This document shows, one piece after another, positions 1-5,789 of a DNA stretch of 5,899 nucleotides. A program made the position numbers and the translations under genes. How positions within the stretch are numbered: position 1 is the first letter of the stretch; every line of letters starts with the position of its first letter. Below the pieces are notes generated by a model that saw nothing but the letters and a program-made list of their open reading frames with translations, was not told the origin of the DNA and made no database searches. This stretch comes from Verrucomicrobiota bacterium. GTDB lineage: Bacteria > Verrucomicrobiota > Verrucomicrobiia > Verrucomicrobiales > Akkermansiaceae. Location of the stretch: assembly GCA_009885905.1 (NCBI GenBank), contig VFJU01000167.1, positions 1-5,899 on the forward strand, given 5' to 3'.

Positions 1-341
1 AAATAAAGAAATCCGGCGACAGACTGACCCTTGAGTTGATACGCACTGCCGACATTCTAGGCTCAGCACGCCACGGTTTCGGTTTCACTGGCACACTCGT
101 CGGCTTCGCGGCAGAAACGGAAAACCTCGAGGCGAATGCCCGCGAAAAGCTTGCCCACAAACACTGCGACCTCATCATCGCGAACGATGTCTCACAGGCG
201 GGCATCGGATTCGACTCCGACGAGAATCAAGTTTTACTCGTCTACCGCGACCGTATCGAGTCTCTTCCTAAAGCTTCCAAGCACGCGCTTTCCCTTCAAC
301 TTGTCGATGCCATTCTCGCACTCACCGCCGCGGATCTCTAA
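1..341 (+). CDS. coaBC: CoaBC C-terminal end (phosphopantothenate-cysteine ligase domain), 5' truncated
   Basis: This is the 3' end of a bifunctional cytoplasmic enzyme of coenzyme A synthesis. CoaB joins cysteine to 4'-phosphopantothenate using CTP, and CoaC decarboxylates the product to 4'-phosphopantetheine. The frame is open to the window edge (first full codon at 3) and ends with TAA at 339-341, leaving about 112 residues. It begins IKKSGD, the tail of the conserved KIKK motif of the CoaB active site. It continues with LTLELIRTADIL, then LVGFAAET, the AREKLAHKHCDLIIANDVS stretch, and GFDSDENQVLLV, all typical of the CoaB C-terminus and close to E. coli CoaBC. A TTG at 36 is not the start, because homology runs upstream of it. 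The flavin-binding CoaC half lies outside the window. The next gene follows after 23 bases, suggesting an operon. Identification is by remembered family motifs and is secure. Confidence 0.93.
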   Translation, partial: IKKSGDRLTLELIRTADILGSARHGFGFTGTLVGFAAETENLEANAREKLAHKHCDLIIANDVSQAGIGFDSDENQVLLVYRDRIESLPKASKHALSLQLVDAILALTAADL

Positions 342-364
342 ACGTTTCCACTTCTAACCAATCC

Positions 365-1114
365 ATGACTGATCTCGAACTCGCCACGCACGCCGCTCTT
401 GAAGCGGGAAAACTTCTCCGCAAACACTTCGGCAGTGAAGCCGTAGTCGATGAAAGTTGCCAACACGACATCAAGCTCGCGCTCGACAAGGAGTCACAGG
501 AGCTGATCACAAAAATATTGTTAGGAGCTCGTGAGGGTGATGCGCTCTACGGCGAAGAAGGAATCGCAGGCAACCAAGAATCTTCCCGCCAATGGATCGT
601 CGACCCCATCGATGGCACGGTGAACTACTACTACAGCATCCCTCACTTCTGCGTCTCCATCGCTCTCCGCGTCCACGGCGAAATCGTCGTCGGTGTCATC
701 CATGATCCGATGATGGGAGAAACTTGGACGGTTGAAAAAGGTGCTCCGGCTCATCTCAATGGTAAGGTCATTGCTACTAGCAAGCGCACCGTTCTCGCCG
801 AGTCCATTCTTTACGTGGGTTGTGGCAAGGATGACGCCGCACTTCGTGCCGGCATGGACCGCTTCCAACGTGCATCACTCCAGGCTCGCAAAATCCGCAT
901 GATGGGTTCCGCCGCACTTGGTATGGCCTACATCGCCTGTGGCCGATTCGACGGATACATCGAAGCGCGTGTATCTCTCTGGGACATCGCCGCGGGCCAG
1001 CTTCTCTTGGAAACGGCCGGAGGAAATGTCGAACTCACGCCGGTGAATGGTTATGACGATGCTTATTCGATCGTTGCAAGCAATGGCAAGATTCCCATTC
1101 ATGAAATTCTCTAA
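365..1114 (+). CDS. Inositol monophosphatase family protein (SuhB/HisN-like)
   Basis: A 249-residue cytoplasmic phosphatase of the Mg-dependent, lithium-sensitive IMPase superfamily. The family metal ligands are present: GEE at 63-65 (E65 matches human E70), DPIDGT at 80-85 (D80 and D83), and WDIAAG at 206-211 (D207). D35 and D41 lie in the upstream HDIKLALDKESQELI helix. Length is normal; E. coli SuhB is about 267 residues. The substrate cannot be read from sequence. Inositol-1-phosphate, histidinol phosphate (HisN type), fructose-1,6-bisphosphate and 3'-phosphoadenosine 5'-phosphate (CysQ type) are all used by relatives. The ATG is the natural start, 23 bases after coaBC, but has no Shine-Dalgarno sequence before it. 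ispF follows after 18 bases, so the three genes are likely co-transcribed. Oddities are the tyrosine-rich NYYYSIP, where NF..GIP is commoner, and RVSLWD before the last ligand. The superfamily is certain; the function is open. Confidence 0.93.
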   Translation: MTDLELATHAALEAGKLLRKHFGSEAVVDESCQHDIKLALDKESQELITKILLGAREGDALYGEEGIAGNQESSRQWIVDPIDGTVNYYYSIPHFCVSIALRVHGEIVVGVIHDPMMGETWTVEKGAPAHLNGKVIATSKRTVLAESILYVGCGKDDAALRAGMDRFQRASLQARKIRMMGSAALGMAYIACGRFDGYIEARVSLWDIAAGQLLLETAGGNVELTPVNGYDDAYSIVASNGKIPIHEIL

Positions 1115-1132
1115 CGATCTAATTGTTTCATC

Positions 1133-1597
1133 ATGACTGGCATCGGCTACGACGTTCATCCATTTTCGGAAAACCGCCCTCTCATCCTCGGCGGGGTGAC
1201 CGTGCCACACACCCACGGTCTCGCCGGGCATTCGGATGCGGACGTTCTTTGTCATGCTATTGCGGATGCGGTGTTAGGTGCAATGGGGCAGCCAGACATT
1301 GGTCACTTCTTTCCACCCGGAGATCCTGCCTGCAAGGACATCTGTTCGCTACGAATTCTCGAAAAATGTAGAGATCTTGTTGCCGCTGCTGGGTTGCGAA
1401 TCATTAATGTTGATTCCACGCTCATTGCGGAAGCGCCCAAGATATTGCCTTATCGAGACGCCATGCGTGAGAAGATCGGTGCCGCGCTCGACATCCCGTT
1501 AGAACGGGTGGGGATCAAGGCGACGACCAATGAAACCATGGGATTCATCGGCAGGAAAGAAGGCATCGCTGCACTTGCGGTCGCGCAGGTCGAGTGA
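1133..1597 (+). CDS. ispF: 2-C-methyl-D-erythritol 2,4-cyclodiphosphate synthase (IspF)
   Basis: IspF is the fifth enzyme of the MEP isoprenoid pathway. It cyclises CDP-methylerythritol 2-phosphate to methylerythritol 2,4-cyclodiphosphate, releasing CMP, and works as a soluble homotrimer with zinc. The 154-residue length is typical. The N-terminal GIGYDVHPF gives zinc ligands D7 and H9; GLAGHSDADVLCHAIADAVLGA gives H33 and the third zinc ligand H41; DIGHFFPPGDP follows at 55-65. The C-terminal KATTNETMGFIGRKEGIAALAV (129-150) is the conserved CDP-binding and signature end. The ATG is well placed, because the family begins two to three residues before the GYDVH motif. There is no Shine-Dalgarno sequence upstream. 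It is a stand-alone protein, not the IspDF fusion found in some bacteria; ispD is not in the window. The gene ends 27 bases before the convergent TPR gene. Confidence 0.97.
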   Translation: MTGIGYDVHPFSENRPLILGGVTVPHTHGLAGHSDADVLCHAIADAVLGAMGQPDIGHFFPPGDPACKDICSLRILEKCRDLVAAAGLRIINVDSTLIAEAPKILPYRDAMREKIGAALDIPLERVGIKATTNETMGFIGRKEGIAALAVAQVE

Positions 1598-1624
1598 AAC
1601 TAGAACACATAGTCATCCGTTATT

Positions 1625-2536
1625 TCAAACCGGAGTTGCCTCCGAGCCCATCTTTCCCAGAGCCTTGCGAACGCGCCCTGCGATGACATCAGCCAGTTGA
1701 CCATCTCCTTCTTCACGGAGAAAATCGCAGTAGTTCGCCGCCACAGCTTCGAGGTCCGCAGAGTATTCCTCGCCGAGCGACTCGTAGCCGGTGAGGGCTT
1801 TTTCCAAATGCCGACGAGCCCAGGACCGGTCACCGGTCTTGAGCAGAGCCAAGGCGAGGTTGTTATGCGACTGCGCCGTGTCGGGGTGTTCCTCACCAAG
1901 GATGCTGCGGCGAGTCTCCAGCGCGATCATGTGCATTTCTCGCGCCTGTTCTAAAAATCCTGCCGCTTGATAGAGTGCGCCAAGGTTGCTAGAAATCGTC
2001 GCCGTTTGCTCGTGCTCTTGACCATATTCCGAGTGAACAATCTCGAGTGCCCTGAGGAAGTGAGTCTCAGATTTTTCTAAATTACCATTTCTCTTGGCAA
2101 TAAATCCCAAGTTGTTCGCCAACGCGGCAATGTCTAACAGCAGTGGTGGGTCGGCTTGTTCGAAGCACTCGTTGGCCTTCTCCCAATGCCGGACAGCAAG
2201 ATCTTCAAGATTCAGCCCATCGTAAGCCGCCCCAAGCCCTGCATGAAGTCTTCCCACTTGGCCGAAGCGATCCGGACGCCCCTGCAACTGATCGATGGCT
2301 TGGCGGTAGTCGTCACGCGCGAGCTCGAGTTTCCCCAGTTGGCGGTAGACGTCACCGCGGATTTCGAGAGACGAGGCGAAGGCATCGATGTTATCGAGAT
2401 CTGAGCCGAGTGTTTGTTGTGCCTTCTCCACCGCCGCAGCGGCCGCGTGTAAGGCTTCGTTTAGGTTGCCAGCCGCGCGCAAAAACTCAACGCGCTCTTG
2501 AAGAATGCCGATAAAGGTAGCTGTTGGAGAATCCAT
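1625..2536 (-). CDS. Tetratricopeptide-repeat protein, kinesin-light-chain-like repeats, function unknown
   Basis: A 303-residue protein made mostly of TPR helices. No signal peptide or membrane segment is visible, so it is probably cytoplasmic. Repeat-like units can be seen at about 54-87 (LEIRGDVYRQLGKLELARDDYRQAI), 96-127, 135-168 (ALANNLGFIAKRNGNLEKSETHFLRALEI), 177-210 (TATISSNLGALYQAAGFLEQAREMHMIALE) and 219-252 (DTAQSHNNLALALLKTGDRSWARRHLEKAL). The last three repeat every 42 residues with GQEHEQTA or GEEHPDTA linkers, the kinesin-light-chain (TPR_10/TPR_12) style. No catalytic domain is attached, so a protein-binding scaffold role is inferred and the partner is unknown. It starts with ATG 19 bases after the recO stop, suggesting co-transcription with recO. 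An AT-rich stretch instead of a Shine-Dalgarno sequence precedes the start. It converges on ispF. The coding assignment is firm; the role is not. Confidence 0.9.
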   Translation of the reverse strand: MDSPTATFIGILQERVEFLRAAGNLNEALHAAAAAVEKAQQTLGSDLDNIDAFASSLEIRGDVYRQLGKLELARDDYRQAIDQLQGRPDRFGQVGRLHAGLGAAYDGLNLEDLAVRHWEKANECFEQADPPLLLDIAALANNLGFIAKRNGNLEKSETHFLRALEIVHSEYGQEHEQTATISSNLGALYQAAGFLEQAREMHMIALETRRSILGEEHPDTAQSHNNLALALLKTGDRSWARRHLEKALTGYESLGEEYSADLEAVAANYCDFLREEGDGQLADVIAGRVRKALGKMGSEATPV

Positions 2537-2555
2537 GGTTTTAAATATTTAGCTA

Positions 2556-3170
2556 CTATTCGCACAATTTTGAGGAAAGCGAGTCGAATCCACTCGCCGC
2601 ACCAAGTCTCTCGACCAACTCCGCGCGGGACGCCGGCAAATGACCCAGCGCATCGCGCAAGGACGTCTCCGCTTGGTATTGGTGGTGATGAACTCCCAAC
2701 TGGCGGGCGAGCTCCGTCTCGAAATGGCGCATCGCGCGCAAACTTGGCGGGCTAGAACTGAGGTGGTCGAGTGCGCGCTTGAGTAGATCGTACAACCCGA
2801 GATCCGGATGCTCGGGCTCGACCGCGGATTCCATCAACTGACAACAATAGGCCGCCAGCAAGGTCGAGTGATAATGGAGACGCAGTCCCTCGCGCCAATG
2901 ACGTATCGAGACCTCTCGCAAGGCATGCAAGTCACCTTGGCGGGCTCGGCCAAACGTGATTTCTCCACCAAAAAATAAATCCAGCTGGCCTGCGAATGGG
3001 CTCTTCGTCCGGCGGGCACCCTTCGCCACGGTTTTCACCAATCCATGGCCCTCGGTGAACCAGTGGACGATCAAGCTGGTTTCCGTGAGGCGGGTTAGAC
3101 GGATCACAATAGCTTCCGTAGGGTGCACGTTGAAATGATGCGCAGAAATTCCTGCCTTGGCGATACTCAT
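2556..3170 (-). CDS. recO: DNA repair protein RecO
   Basis: RecO anneals single-stranded DNA and, with RecR, loads RecA onto SSB-coated gaps in the RecF recombination pathway. With the ATG start chosen here the protein has 204 residues. The N-terminal OB-fold shows TEAIVIRLTRLTETSLIVHWFTEGHG from residue 18, the signature AKGARR at 49-54, and PFAGQLDLF at 58-66. A helical C-terminal domain follows, with a FETELARQLGV segment at 150-160. No four-cysteine zinc finger is seen, as in E. coli RecO. At 204 residues it is shorter than E. coli RecO (about 242). The reading frame extends to a TTG at 3264-3266, which would give 236 residues. I reject that start because the extra 32 residues lack family similarity, precede the OB-fold by too much, and would overlap the upstream region of the divergent gene. 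A weak purine run (GGACGG) precedes the ATG. The TPR gene follows after 19 bases. Confidence 0.9.
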   Translation of the reverse strand: MSIAKAGISAHHFNVHPTEAIVIRLTRLTETSLIVHWFTEGHGLVKTVAKGARRTKSPFAGQLDLFFGGEITFGRARQGDLHALREVSIRHWREGLRLHYHSTLLAAYCCQLMESAVEPEHPDLGLYDLLKRALDHLSSSPPSLRAMRHFETELARQLGVHHHQYQAETSLRDALGHLPASRAELVERLGAASGFDSLSSKLCE

Positions 3171-3277
3171 TATCCGTCCGTATCCGCACGCCGCCTCCGT
3201 ACGCCTCAGCGAACGATCCACTTTTAGCGATTGCACGAGAGGGTCTTGGCTTGCTAAGGTTTCCAAGTATTTAAAAA
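3171..3277. promoter_or_regulatory. Divergent recO / BI-1 intergenic region with possible BI-1 promoter
   Basis: These 107 bases separate two divergent genes and should hold promoters for both. For the BI-1 gene a TTGGCT at 3246-3251 is followed after 16 bases by TATTTA at 3268-3273, a passable -35/-10 pair. If that were used, transcription would start at or just beyond the ATG at 3278, giving a leaderless or near-leaderless message. No clear promoter was picked out for recO. The box assignment is by eye only and is weak. Confidence 0.3.
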
Positions 3278-3994
3278 ATGAGTTCCTACACCAATCCCTA
3301 CGTCGTCAGCACCGTATCAGACTCCCCGGAAGCGGTGAGAGCGGAATTCATCCGCAAGACCTACGGCCACCTCGCCGGTGCCATCGCATTGTTTATCACA
3401 CTCGAGTGGTTTTTCATCAGCCTCGGCTGGGGAAAACACGCTCTAACCGTCCTCGAAACCAGTCGGTACTCATGGCTCATCGTGCTGGGTGGATTCATGG
3501 CCATTTCCTGGCTCGCGGAGCGATGGGCCACGAACGGATCATCCAAAACGATGCAGTACGCTGGACTAGGACTTTACACCGCTGCCGAAGCCGTGATTTT
3601 TCTGCCGCTGATCACCCTCACCGTCTCCATGACTGGGGACGCCTCACTGCTCATCCAAGCCGGCCTGATCACGGGCGCCATGGTGCTTGGCATCTCCGCC
3701 ATCGCTCTAACCACCAAGAAGGATTTCAGCTTTCTCGGCGGCATTCTTAAGATAGGTAGCTTCGTGATGTTAGGGCTTATTTTCGCCTCATTCATTTTCC
3801 CGATCAGTCTTGGCCTTTGGTTTTCTGGTGCGATGGTCGTCTTCGCATCCGGCGCGATTCTCTACAACACGAGCAACTTGCTCCACCGTTATGATCCCGA
3901 TCAATACGTCGCGGCAGCTCTATCACTTTTTGCCAGCATCGCCCTGCTCTTCTGGTATGTGTTACAAATCTTGATGCGCTTGAAGCGGAATTAG
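3278..3994 (+). CDS. Bax inhibitor-1/YccA family inner-membrane protein
   Basis: A 238-residue polytopic membrane protein of the BI-1 (UPF0005) superfamily. Hydrophobic segments fall at about 31-50, 65-81, 95-116, 123-144, 152-174, 177-196 and 210-232, giving the expected seven helices, with a soluble N-terminus and a basic tail (RLKRN). Relatives include the E. coli FtsH-protease modulator YccA and the B. subtilis calcium-leak channel YetJ. The conserved end is present as AILYNTSNLLHRYDPDQYVAAALSLF. However, the two aspartates that form the pH-sensing pair in YetJ (in YDT and LYLD motifs) are N197 and S220 here. That pattern looks closer to the YccA branch, so a calcium-channel role should not be assumed. 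The ATG at 3278 follows an AT-rich TATTTAAAAA with no Shine-Dalgarno sequence. The gene diverges from recO across 107 bases. Family is secure; function is inferred only. Confidence 0.92.
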   Translation: MSSYTNPYVVSTVSDSPEAVRAEFIRKTYGHLAGAIALFITLEWFFISLGWGKHALTVLETSRYSWLIVLGGFMAISWLAERWATNGSSKTMQYAGLGLYTAAEAVIFLPLITLTVSMTGDASLLIQAGLITGAMVLGISAIALTTKKDFSFLGGILKIGSFVMLGLIFASFIFPISLGLWFSGAMVVFASGAILYNTSNLLHRYDPDQYVAAALSLFASIALLFWYVLQILMRLKRN

Positions 3995-4015
3995 AAATTA
4001 ATCTAACTGTTTTTA
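3991..4015 (+). terminator. Possible weak AT-rich terminator after the BI-1 gene
   Basis: TTAGA at 3991-3995 and TCTAA at 4002-4006 are inverted copies around a 6-base loop, followed by CTGTTTTT. The 5-base stem is AT-rich and overlaps the stop codon, so it is much weaker than a classical intrinsic terminator. It is the only terminator-like structure I could see at this gene end. Confidence 0.2.
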
Positions 4016-4143
4016 TGCCAGGCAGCCTGTTGCCAAGTCTCTTTTCCACACTCGTCGTCCATGCCCAAGATGGGCGCTGCTCTTGAAGCGCTTTCACTGG
4101 CGGCCTCGGTATCGCGACCCTACCTTCTATCTAAAATCTTTCC
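3995..4143. other. Convergent intergenic gap without a convincing gene
   Basis: These 149 bases lie between the 3' ends of the BI-1 gene and menB. The best open frame is a 23-residue stretch from ATG 4015 to TGA 4086 with no Shine-Dalgarno sequence and no recognisable motif; I do not call it a gene. Short inverted repeats occur (GCCC/GGGC at 4063-4066 and 4072-4075; GGCA/TGCC at 4021-4024 and 4031-4034) but neither has a following T-run. No tRNA-like fold was seen. Confidence 0.5.
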
Positions 4144-4959
4144 TCACGGCACGCGTGGAAATTTCGAGAAATCGGGCTGGCGTTTTTCGAGGAACGCTTG
4201 TTTTCCTTCGCGGCCTTCCTCGCTCATGTAGTAGAGAAGGGTGGCGTTACCCGCGAGGTCAAGCAGGCCCATCTGGCCGTCGCAATCCGCATTGAGGGCG
4301 GACTTCAAACAACGCAGCGCGAGCGGCGAGTGGGCGAGCATTTCACGGCACCACTGGAGCGTTTCTTTTTCAAGATCGGCGAGGGGGACCACGGTGTTCA
4401 CTAGACCCATGTCGAGCGCTTGTTGCGCATCGTATTGACGACAGAGGTACCAGATTTCCCGGGCCTTTTTCTGACCGACGATGCGAGCAAGGTAACTCGA
4501 ACCGAGCCCGCCATCAAACGAGCCGACCTTGGGTCCGGTCTGGCCGAAGCGGGCGTTGTCCGCCGCGATGGTGAGATCGCAGACGATGTGGAGCACGTGG
4601 CCGCCACCGATGGCGTAACCGGCGACCATCGCGACGACCGGCTTGGGCAGCGAGCGGATTTTTTTCTGTAAATCCAGCACGTTAAGCCGGGGCACGCCGT
4701 CCTCGCCGATGTACCCTGCGTGGCCACGGACTTTTTGGTCGCCGCCCGAGCAGAACGCGAGATCGCCCGCGCCGGTGAGGATGATGGCGCCGATCTTGGG
4801 ATCCTCGTGGGCGAGGTCGAAGGCGACGAGCATTTCCTTCACCGTCTGCGGTCGGAAGGCGTTGCGGACTTCTGGTCGATTGATGGTGATTTTGGCAATC
4901 TTACCCTCGTCCGTTGTTTCGTATCGGATATCTTCAAATTCGCGCACCGTGAGCCACAT
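4144..4959 (-). CDS. menB: 1,4-dihydroxy-2-naphthoyl-CoA synthase (MenB)
   Basis: MenB is a cytoplasmic crotonase-fold enzyme that closes the naphthoquinone ring in menaquinone synthesis, converting o-succinylbenzoyl-CoA to 1,4-dihydroxy-2-naphthoyl-CoA. The 271-residue product tracks E. coli MenB closely: FEDIRYE near residue 9, [14 protein letters not shown] (24-37), [10 protein letters not shown] (70-79), [12 protein letters not shown] (113-124, oxyanion region), [13 protein letters not shown] (139-151), [28 protein letters not shown] (173-200) and the C-terminal [11 protein letters not shown]142 in the QTGP motif marks the bicarbonate-dependent type I MenB, where type II enzymes carry aspartate. 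The ATG at 4957-4959 is chosen because the frame's extra 79 upstream residues are unlike the family and overlap the divergent sigma-factor gene. No Shine-Dalgarno sequence precedes it. No other men gene is adjacent, so the rest of the pathway must lie elsewhere. Confidence 0.97.
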   Translation of the reverse strand: MWLTVREFEDIRYETTDEGKIAKITINRPEVRNAFRPQTVKEMLVAFDLAHEDPKIGAIILTGAGDLAFCSGGDQKVRGHAGYIGEDGVPRLNVLDLQKKIRSLPKPVVAMVAGYAIGGGHVLHIVCDLTIAADNARFGQTGPKVGSFDGGLGSSYLARIVGQKKAREIWYLCRQYDAQQALDMGLVNTVVPLADLEKETLQWCREMLAHSPLALRCLKSALNADCDGQMGLLDLAGNATLLYYMSEEGREGKQAFLEKRQPDFSKFPRVP

Positions 4960-5112
4960 AGGTAGGCAGTCTGAACGATATCCTGCCGTGCCGCAACCCC
5001 CATACTTGCTCAAACATCCCGCCCCGCTGAACGCCGCCACCGTGGATGCAAAAAAGATTGAACGCATTGCTTCGCATTTCTTTACATCTGATATCCCGCA
5101 TGTAATCTGCAA
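4960..5112. promoter_or_regulatory. Divergent menB / sigma-factor intergenic region
   Basis: These 153 bases must carry promoters for both flanking genes. A direct repeat GATATCCNGC occurs at 4977-4986 (near the menB start) and 5090-5099 (near the sigma-factor start); its core GATATC is palindromic. A second short repeat, GCATT, occurs at 5064-5068 and 5074-5078. A TTGAAC at 5058-5063 with TTTACA 17 bases on is the best sigma-70-like pair towards the sigma gene, and it is poor. An ECF sigma factor often recognises its own promoter, but no consensus can be assigned from one copy. Confidence 0.35.
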
Positions 5113-5736
5113 ATGCTGCTCACCAAATCCATCCAAATGTTTCGTCAGTCCCGTCCGCCTGACCCCGACCAGGAACTCGTTACGCGCGCCCAGCAAGGGG
5201 ACACGCGAGCTTTCGATGCCCTCATCCTCAAATACGGCGACAAACTTTACGGCCTAGTTTACAATATGACGTCCCACAAGGAGGACACCCACGACCTTTT
5301 GCAGGAAATTTTCGCCCGCGCCTATCAATCCCTAGGAAAATTTAAGGGTAACTCGGCATTTTACACCTGGATCTACCAGATCGCGGTGAATTTGACTCTC
5401 AACTTCCTGAAAAAAAGGAAACGCCGTACCAGTGTAAGCCTCAACGATATGGAGTCGTCGGTGCAGCAGGATCCGGCCCTCATCGACACCGCTCACGAGG
5501 CCAACCCTGAAAAGCAAACTAATCTTAATGAATTACAGATAAAATTGAACGAAGCGCTTAAGAAGTTGTCTGATCCCCACAGAATCGTTGTCACGATGTT
5601 CGATATCCAAGGCATGTCTCATGGCGAAATCGCCAAGGCACTCAGCACTTCGGAAGGCACCATCCGATCACGACTCCATTACGCACACCTCCAACTCCAG
5701 TCCGCCCTACAAAACAGCTGGGAAGAAAGATTTTAA
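5113..5736 (+). CDS. ECF-type (RpoE-like) sigma-70 family RNA polymerase sigma factor
   Basis: A 207-residue two-domain sigma factor that would direct core RNA polymerase to a particular promoter set. Region 2 spans about 19-105: [20 protein letters not shown], then [17 protein letters not shown] (61-77, core-binding region 2.2) and [25 protein letters not shown] (81-105, -10 recognition). A polar linker covers 106-140. Region 4 spans about 141-200 with the helix-turn-helix [28 protein letters not shown] (168-195), which contacts the -35. Regions 1 and 3 are absent, as expected for ECF (group 4) factors, and the sequence is RpoE/SigW-like. Two starts are possible: ATG 5113 (used here) or ATG 5137, which drops eight residues. 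Neither has a Shine-Dalgarno sequence, so the choice is uncertain. The downstream gene, 53 bases later, is the likely regulatory partner. Targets and inducing signal cannot be read from the sequence. Confidence 0.94.
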   Translation: MLLTKSIQMFRQSRPPDPDQELVTRAQQGDTRAFDALILKYGDKLYGLVYNMTSHKEDTHDLLQEIFARAYQSLGKFKGNSAFYTWIYQIAVNLTLNFLKKRKRRTSVSLNDMESSVQQDPALIDTAHEANPEKQTNLNELQIKLNEALKKLSDPHRIVVTMFDIQGMSHGEIAKALSTSEGTIRSRLHYAHLQLQSALQNSWEERF

Positions 5737-5744
5737 AATTATTC

Positions 5745-5771
5745 TTGCATAGGCTCCATTTATTTTATAAT
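5745..5771 (+). promoter_or_regulatory. Possible promoter before the gene at the right edge
   Basis: The gap between the sigma-factor stop and the next start is strongly AT-rich. It holds TTGCAT at 5745-5750 and a perfect TATAAT at 5766-5771, 15 bases apart, which is shorter than the usual 17. If functional it would start transcription about 10 bases before the GTG at 5790. An AT-rich stretch gives such matches easily by chance, and the downstream gene may instead be read from the sigma-factor promoter. Confidence 0.25.
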
Positions 5772-5789
5772 TCTTAACTATCAACCGCA

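Noticed and set aside
521..868. A 115-residue minus-strand frame within the IMPase-family gene
   Set aside because: It is antisense shadow of a gene with complete catalytic motifs.
1598..1624. A bidirectional terminator between ispF and the TPR gene
   Set aside because: The 27 bases contain no inverted repeat of useful length.
2143..2514. A 123-residue plus-strand frame opposite the TPR gene
   Set aside because: It is a shadow of the TPR gene, with arginine- and proline-rich low-complexity translation and no family resemblance.
3171..3266. The TTG-started N-terminal extension of recO
   Set aside because: No RecO similarity before the OB-fold segment, a rare start codon, and it would consume the divergent promoter region.
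4063..4075. GCCC-AAGAT-GGGC hairpin as a terminator
   Set aside because: The stem is only four bases and no T-run follows on either strand.
4015..4086. A 23-residue open frame in the gap after the BI-1 gene
   Set aside because: Too short, no ribosome site, no recognisable motif; open by chance is likely.
4960..5196. An N-terminal extension of menB to 5196 (79 extra residues)
   Set aside because: The extra residues have no MenB similarity, overlap the divergent sigma-factor gene, and the ATG at 4959 gives a family-length protein.
4643..5257. A 204-residue plus-strand frame opposite menB running into the sigma-factor gene
   Set aside because: It overlaps two secure genes and its translation resembles no protein family.
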